A DNA stretch of 32,475 nucleotides from a virus. Under the pieces are notes generated by a model, which made no database searches, was not told the DNA's origin, and saw nothing but the letters and a program-made list of their open reading frames with translations. Position numbers and translations under genes: made by a program. Location of the stretch: positions 1 to 32,475 of the IMG/VR virus record IMGVR_UViG_3300042868_009001; one strand, written 5' to 3'. Every line of letters begins with the position of its first letter. Within the stretch, counting starts at the first letter, position 1. Positions 27,878-32,475 of this stretch are shown piece by piece.

Positions 27878-28615
27878 ATGCCAGTACAACCTACAAAGGT
27901 AACCGTAAGTCAATTAAAGGCTAAACTACTTCGTCCTGCTCTAACTTCACATTTTCTTTGTGAATTTGGAATACCTGGAGGATTTGAAGGAAAACTTGGA
28001 ATTACTTTAGATGATTGGTTAAAGCAAAAACAATCTGCCGGGTTAGCTGGGATAAGTTATAATTCAGTAAACGAAACTTTGCAGTTGTCTTGTTCTGAAG
28101 CATCTTTACCTGGGTCTTCATTACTCACAAATGAAATCAATAATGATTATACTGGCGTAACCGAAAGACATGCATATCGTCGATCATATGATGATCGAGC
28201 AGATTTTACTTTTTACGTTGGGCATGATTATTCAGTAATTAATTTTTTTGAGGGTTGGATATCATATATTTCGGATGAGCAAGTTGCAGGAAATTTTAAA
28301 TCCGCAGCATATAACTATAGAATGAGATTTCCAAAAGATTATCAAACGGATTCTCTTTACATTACAAAATTTGAAAGATCGGTTGGAAGTGTAGAAAGTT
28401 CATCAACATTAAGATATCAATTTTTTAAAGCTTTTCCAATAAGCATTAATTCAATGCCAGTTTCTTATGATTCTTCCACTTTACTTAAATGCACAGTATC
28501 TTTTGCTTACACCAAATATTTGATCGAAAATAATTATGCTTACTCTGAAAACGAAGTTACTGCTGGGTTGAACGATTTGCCAGGAAGTATTACTTCGACT
28601 GCTCCAATCGCATAA
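27878..28615 (+). CDS. Tail-tube-fold baseplate protein (gp19/gp54-like)
   Basis: 245 residues. The pattern LRPALTSHFLCEFGIP...LQLSCSEASLPGSSLLTNEINNDYTGVTERHAYRRSYDDRADFTFYVGHDYSVINFFEGWISYIS, followed by beta strands, is that of T4-type tail-tube proteins. Those begin with a pair of strands, then LPG..., then a Y/F...F.W.... region. It is longer than a plain tube subunit (gp19, 163 aa) and shorter than T4 gp54 (320), and it lies next to gp48, gp53 and gp26, so the tube initiator gp54 is the best guess. Divergent from gp4. A gp19 paralogue of other function is possible. Confidence 0.72.
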   Translation: MPVQPTKVTVSQLKAKLLRPALTSHFLCEFGIPGGFEGKLGITLDDWLKQKQSAGLAGISYNSVNETLQLSCSEASLPGSSLLTNEINNDYTGVTERHAYRRSYDDRADFTFYVGHDYSVINFFEGWISYISDEQVAGNFKSAAYNYRMRFPKDYQTDSLYITKFERSVGSVESSSTLRYQFFKAFPISINSMPVSYDSSTLLKCTVSFAYTKYLIENNYAYSENEVTAGLNDLPGSITSTAPIA

Positions 28616-28621
28616 TAAATA
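28614..28621 (+). promoter_or_regulatory. Late promoter box before gp26
   Basis: AATAAATA, one base from consensus, overlapping the stop of the tube-protein gene and ending 22 nt before the gp26 ATG. Confidence 0.55.
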
Positions 28622-28643
28622 CTCACATACATCATAATACATC

Positions 28644-29363
28644 ATGCCTTTACCTAAGATTTCTACGCCAACGTATGAGTTGGATTTGCCTTCAACTGGA
28701 GAAACAATTCAATACAGACCATTTTTAGTCAGAGAAGAAAAACTTCTTGTTCTCGCACTGGAATCGGAGAACATGAAAGAAATTTCGACAGCAATCAAAA
28801 CTGTCATCAAAAACTGCATTTTATCAAAAGGAGTGAAGATTGAATCACTTCCAACTTTTGATATCGAATATCTTTTCCTTAATATTCGTGGCAAATCTGT
28901 AGGAGAAGAGATTGAAGTTAACGTCATTTGCCCCGACGATGAAGATATTACTGTTCCTGTGACAATTTCTGTAGATGACATTAAGGTTGTCAAGAACAAA
29001 GATCATAACAAACAAATTGAAGTTGATGACTCGATCATGATGGAAATGAAGTATCCATCATTGGAACAATTCATTAAAAATAATTTTGATTTCTCTGGTT
29101 CAAATTTAATGGATCAATCATTTGATCTTGTTGCTTCGTGTATCGATAAGATCTATCAAGGAGATGAAGTTTGGAGTTCTTCTGATGTAACTCAGAAAGA
29201 ATTAATAGATTTTCTTGATCAAATGAATGCAGCACAGTTCCAGCAGATTGAAAAGTTCTTTGAGACAATGCCCAAATTGTCTCATACAGTAAAGATTAAA
29301 AATCCAAAGAGTGGTGTAGAGAGCGAAGTGGTTCTGGAGGGTCTTTCCAATTTTTTCGCATAG
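28644..29363 (+). CDS. 26: Baseplate hub subunit gp26-like
   Basis: 239 residues, close to T4 gp26 (208). It shows the T4-type baseplate protein pattern: PTYELDLPSTGETIQYRPFLVREEKLLVLALESENMKEISTAIKTVI, the EYLFLNIRGKSVGEEIEV segment, and a C-terminal ...QKELIDFLDQMNAAQFQQIEKFFETMPKLSH followed by a charged beta pair. gp26 is needed for hub assembly. Followed 11 nt later by a 54-aa gene. Confidence 0.88.
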   Translation: MPLPKISTPTYELDLPSTGETIQYRPFLVREEKLLVLALESENMKEISTAIKTVIKNCILSKGVKIESLPTFDIEYLFLNIRGKSVGEEIEVNVICPDDEDITVPVTISVDDIKVVKNKDHNKQIEVDDSIMMEMKYPSLEQFIKNNFDFSGSNLMDQSFDLVASCIDKIYQGDEVWSSSDVTQKELIDFLDQMNAAQFQQIEKFFETMPKLSHTVKIKNPKSGVESEVVLEGLSNFFA

Positions 29364-29374
29364 GCCTGGTCCAC

Positions 29375-29539
29375 ATGGATCTAGCCTCATACTATAAACT
29401 TAATTTTTCTCTTATTCAGTACCATAAATATTCATTAACTGAAATAGAAAACATGATGCCTTGGGAACGAGACATCTACGTTGGTTTGCTACAACAGCAC
29501 TTAGAAGAAGAGAGACTTAAGCAACAACAAAATGCGTGA
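29375..29539 (+). CDS. 54-aa hub-associated small protein
   Basis: Starts at ATG 29375 and overlaps the next gene by eight bases. SYYKLNFSLIQYHKYSLTEIENMMPWERDIYVGLLQQHLEEERLKQQQNA resembles the C-terminal EIE.MMPWER.IY...L...L segment of small tail-assembly proteins encoded after gp26 in many T4-like phages. It is probably an assembly partner or chaperone of the hub; the exact T4 homologue is not clear. A CATAAATA box lies within it (29423-29430). Confidence 0.65.
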   Translation: MDLASYYKLNFSLIQYHKYSLTEIENMMPWERDIYVGLLQQHLEEERLKQQQNA

Positions 29540-31373
29540 CCAATTAGTTACAGAAACTATTGATGCTAGAATTCTAAGACTAATTGGTCTTGAGGAGGCT
29601 TTTGACCTCGATTATGATACGTATTTAATCCTTTTAAAAGAAGCGCAAGTTAAAGGGAAAAATACTTTACCTGCGGAAGAACAAGCAATTCTTGCAAACG
29701 AACGAAAAAGAATTCGTGGAAAAGTTGGTCGTTTTAAAACAAAAGCAATCAACGTCAATAATATAACATCTGTTGGAAGAATAGGACAGAAACTTCTTCC
29801 CACTGCAAGGGGAGTTGGATATGCCCCAATCGTAAAATCTTTAGAGAGCATCAGTAAAACTGTTGAATCAATCTCAGACAATCTGAGTGATCAGAGTAAA
29901 GATGATACGAAAGAAGCAGAGGAAAATAGAAAGGACGAAGAAAATAAGAGAAGAAGAAAAAGAGAAGAATCTTTAGAAGCAAGTGCAAAAAAAGTTGTAT
30001 CTGCAGCTAAAAAATTATTTGCTCCAGTTCGAGGAATACTCGATTCAATCTACAATTATCTATTTTACACTTTTCTCGGTAGAGGAATTAATGAATCACT
30101 GAATTGGTTAGCGAACCCGGAGAATAAAAATAAAGTCGCTGCTTTAGGTCAGTTTGTTAAAGATTTTTGGCCTGCTTTACTTGGTACAGCAGTAGCATTT
30201 TTTACTCCACTAGGAAATTTTATAAGAACTGTTCTTGGTGAAATTGCAAAACTTGCATTTAGATTTCCATTAGTTGCAGCTGCTGCGGGAGTAACTGCTC
30301 TTGGTGAACTTGGTGCTGCAAAGATGCGGGAGGTAACTGGAAAAGAATATAGATTAACTGGATATGAAGGAACTGTACCTGGAGTTGCACCTGGACGTGT
30401 ACCAGAAGTTAATTCTAAGAAAAAATCCGCACAGGAAGTAAAAGAGAATCAAGAAGCTCCATATGGAAGAAATCCTGATGGATCTCCAAGACTATTTCCT
30501 AAATTATTTGAATCTGGAGGATTTATCGATAAGAATACTGGTTTGAAAATTTCTGGTGCGGGCCCTGATACCCAATTAACTGCATTGCAACCAGGCGAAG
30601 TTGTAATGAATCGTGCTGCTGTAAGAGCAATTGGTGCTGGTAATCTTCTTAATTTGAATAGAATGTTTGGTGGTCCAAACGCAAACAAACCAAAATTTGC
30701 AAATAATATTCAATTGGCTCAGAACGGTGGTATGGTTGGACAATTAATGAATTGGTGGAACAAAGGTAGAGATGTTAGAGTGCCAAATGAAAATCAAGCA
30801 AAATTTGGTGGAATAAAGCAATACTTTATGAAAAATCCAGACCCAACAACTTTACTTGGGGATGACGCTAAACAAATTACTAGAAGCGATAAAGCATTTA
30901 AATCTGGTGCTACTGGATATCGTGGGTGGAATCCATTCAAAGCATTTACTCCAAATATGGTGAAGACTGGACCAACACCAGCGATTCGTCAGGCTGTAGA
31001 AAGACCTTTAAGATCGTTTGCGACGACAATTCCAACAATGGGAAGATCTGCATCAAGATCTTTTAGAACATTTACAACCGCTGCTGTAAAATCAAATATT
31101 AGATTAGCAGTCATGCCCGTAGTTGGCGATATGTTGAGTCCAAAACCAGTTGGTGGAGATCTTCAAAGTGCCATTCAAAGAGGTGATTATAAAGGTCCTA
31201 TGCCAACTCCACCATCAAGAAGTAAAACAAATATGATTACTCTTCCACCAGTAGTACAAAATGCTTCAATGCCAACTCCAAGAGCAGGAGGATCTGAAGT
31301 TCCTTCATTCTCTGCAGTTGCTCCTGGAAATCGTAGAATGGAAAATGCTCAGATCTACGGAATAGTACCATAA
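29532..31373 (+). CDS. Large virion structural protein with tape-measure-like motif
   Basis: 613 residues. Helical, charged N-terminal region (residues 30-150; AEENRKDEENKRRRKREESLEASAKK is a strongly basic/acidic coil), then a hydrophobic section (about 160-270: ILDSIYNYLFYTFLG; WPALLGTAVAFFTPLGNFI; FPLVAAAAGVTALG), then a Gly/Pro/Asn-rich region with FESGGFIDKNTG...LQPGEVVMNRAAVRAIGAG. The GG...PGE-VMN motif recurs in phage tail proteins, including tape measures. T4's tape measure gp29 has 590 residues, so this may correspond to it, but no clear alignment is seen. A paralogue follows. Confidence 0.7.
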   Translation: MRDQLVTETIDARILRLIGLEEAFDLDYDTYLILLKEAQVKGKNTLPAEEQAILANERKRIRGKVGRFKTKAINVNNITSVGRIGQKLLPTARGVGYAPIVKSLESISKTVESISDNLSDQSKDDTKEAEENRKDEENKRRRKREESLEASAKKVVSAAKKLFAPVRGILDSIYNYLFYTFLGRGINESLNWLANPENKNKVAALGQFVKDFWPALLGTAVAFFTPLGNFIRTVLGEIAKLAFRFPLVAAAAGVTALGELGAAKMREVTGKEYRLTGYEGTVPGVAPGRVPEVNSKKKSAQEVKENQEAPYGRNPDGSPRLFPKLFESGGFIDKNTGLKISGAGPDTQLTALQPGEVVMNRAAVRAIGAGNLLNLNRMFGGPNANKPKFANNIQLAQNGGMVGQLMNWWNKGRDVRVPNENQAKFGGIKQYFMKNPDPTTLLGDDAKQITRSDKAFKSGATGYRGWNPFKAFTPNMVKTGPTPAIRQAVERPLRSFATTIPTMGRSASRSFRTFTTAAVKSNIRLAVMPVVGDMLSPKPVGGDLQSAIQRGDYKGPMPTPPSRSKTNMITLPPVVQNASMPTPRAGGSEVPSFSAVAPGNRRMENAQIYGIVP

Positions 31374-31377
31374 AATC

Positions 31378-32475
31378 ATGGCAATAAATCCTCAGAAGTT
31401 ATTACCACCAGCAAAACTTTCCACAGGTGAAAGAATGGCGGCCTCCTATGATAAGAAAATCGATGATCTTCTAAACTTTCAAATTAAAAAGAAACTTATT
31501 AATGTAGATAAACTGGTAAACAATACTAAAAAAGTAAAAGAAAAAACTAAAAAGCAAAAGAAAACAAGAAAAGAAAACGAAGAAAGAGAAAAGAAAGAAG
31601 GAAGATTGGAGCAAAAACAACCAAAAGAAGCATCAAAACTAAATCTTCCTGGTTTACCAAAAACTGGTTTTCTTGATAGTGTACAAAACTTTATTGGATA
31701 TACTTTCTTAGGATATCTCTTTACAAATTATTCTAACAATTTTCCTGCATTAATAGGAGTCGTGAAGCAACTTCCCGCTGCAATGGATACTTTTGGTAAT
31801 ATCATTAGAGGAACTGTAGATCTTGCTGCTGGCATAATTGAAGGTGGGTACAAATTCAAAAATGATCTTCGTCAAAAAGTAGATGAACTGGGCGGTAAAG
31901 ATGCCCAAAAAACATTTGATAAATTCACAGTCGGTTTCAAAGACATGATCAATTCGATCATGACTTTAGGTTTATATAAACCACCCAAAGAAAAAACTCC
32001 AGTTCCACGACAGGCATCTGGTGGTTATGTTCGAAAAATGGTCCCTGGTGGAAATGTTCCAAGAGCAGGAAGACCTGTAAGTGGACCAGTCAGTAGACAA
32101 ATTCAAAAAGTAGAAACTAAAAAAATTCCAATCGTTTATAGGCAGATTAGTAATCCCGGTAAAGACATTGGTGGCAGAGAAAAAATTGAAACTATATTCC
32201 CATCATCAAAAGATCCAAAAACACCAGGACCATTAAACACTTTGGTGTTAACTTCATCAACATTGAGTAAAGTTCCTCTTATTGGTCCTTTGATGGGTGC
32301 TGCCGTTGATATTGCAATGGGACAAAAACCAGATAAAAGAATTTATCGAACCTTTGGTGATTCTTTGGCATATATGTTATCCCCAAGCATTAATGCACAA
32401 GCAAATACATCTGTTGAAAATATTGCTAGCACAATTGCTGCAATGGCTGAAGGTGGGACAGTTACCAGAGGGATT
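31378..32475 (+). CDS. Large structural protein, paralogue of the upstream gene (3' end outside window)
   Basis: Open from ATG 31378 to the window edge, at least 366 residues. It repeats the architecture of the 613-aa protein: a very basic coiled segment (residues 40-85, Lys/Glu/Arg-rich), a hydrophobic part with FLDSVQNFIGYTFLGYLF (compare ILDSIYNYLFYTFLG upstream), and Gly/Pro-rich sections (GGYVRKMVPGGNVPRAGRPV). It ends at the edge in SINAQANTSVENIASTIAAMAEGGTVTRGI, beginning another GG-type motif. Probably a tail or baseplate component cotranscribed with its paralogue; the four-base gap supports coupling. Confidence 0.7.
   Translation, partial: MAINPQKLLPPAKLSTGERMAASYDKKIDDLLNFQIKKKLINVDKLVNNTKKVKEKTKKQKKTRKENEEREKKEGRLEQKQPKEASKLNLPGLPKTGFLDSVQNFIGYTFLGYLFTNYSNNFPALIGVVKQLPAAMDTFGNIIRGTVDLAAGIIEGGYKFKNDLRQKVDELGGKDAQKTFDKFTVGFKDMINSIMTLGLYKPPKEKTPVPRQASGGYVRKMVPGGNVPRAGRPVSGPVSRQIQKVETKKIPIVYRQISNPGKDIGGREKIETIFPSSKDPKTPGPLNTLVLTSSTLSKVPLIGPLMGAAVDIAMGQKPDKRIYRTFGDSLAYMLSPSINAQANTSVENIASTIAAMAEGGTVTRGI

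Noticed and set aside
29364-29396. Weak inverted repeat after gp26 as a terminator
   Set aside because: Only four pairs (AGGC/GCCT) with no T-tract, and the next gene starts within it.

Overview
The window is part of the genome of a T4-like cyanophage (a myovirus of marine cyanobacteria, most likely Synechococcus or Prochlorococcus). Two sets of genes show this. One is T4-type: gp33, gp59 helicase loader, gp32 ssDNA-binding protein, gp53, gp48, gp4, a gp19/gp54-like tube protein and gp26. The other is host-derived photosynthesis and metabolism genes: psbA, psbD, two hli genes, peroxiredoxin, glutaredoxin, speD, thyX and phoH. The left end is cut just upstream of a glycosyltransferase gene and the right end inside a structural gene.

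Layout. 1-3.0 kb: three tightly coupled glycosyltransferase genes (sulfotransferase-like/GT11 fusion, GT15-like, GT25). 3.0-4.6 kb: an exported beta-rich protein, then an hli / 28-aa membrane peptide / hli / peroxiredoxin operon. 4.6-7.3 kb: a lysis-type block (C39-like cysteine peptidase, GH24 lysozyme, small membrane proteins) and an SNase-family nuclease. 7.3-9.3 kb, minus strand: four overlapping genes, three with signal peptides. 9.35-13.56 kb: a 1401-residue repetitive tail fibre. 13.6-18 kb: psbA, psbD, glutaredoxin and a very AT-rich NodU/CmcH-type carbamoyltransferase. 18-22.7 kb: small cyanophage genes, speD, a riboswitch-peptide unit, thyX, phoH and a PD-(D/E)XK exonuclease. 22.7-25.0 kb: the replication/late-transcription block 33-59-DUF1825-32. 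25.0-27.8 kb, minus strand: gp4, an unknown, gp48 and gp53. 27.9 kb to the end, plus strand: tube protein, gp26, a 54-aa protein and two large structural proteins.

Control signals are unusually legible. Six sigma70-like promoters, all with an exact 17-nt spacer, precede the exported protein, hli operon, psbA, a 56-aa gene followed by thyX, gp33 operon and gp32. TATAAATA-type T4 late promoters precede the peptidase/lysozyme block, the tail fibre, the divergent exported-protein operon, the gp4-gp53 operon and gp26. Rho-independent terminators follow the exported-protein gene, peroxiredoxin, psbA, psbD, the 43-aa peptide and gp32. At two places the -35 box of the next promoter lies in the terminator hairpin loop.

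The most striking element is at about 19.90-20.14 kb. There a sequence closely matching the cyanobacterial glutamine riboswitch (downstream-peptide/glnA class) precedes a 43-aa peptide gene and its own terminator, so the phage appears to carry a nitrogen-sensing unit. Other points of interest are the exported-protein operon beside the tail fibre, a fungal-type GT15 enzyme, an N-terminal module shared by the peptidase and lysozyme, and a gp32 with no cysteine. All functions are read from sequence motifs and remembered families; no database search was run.
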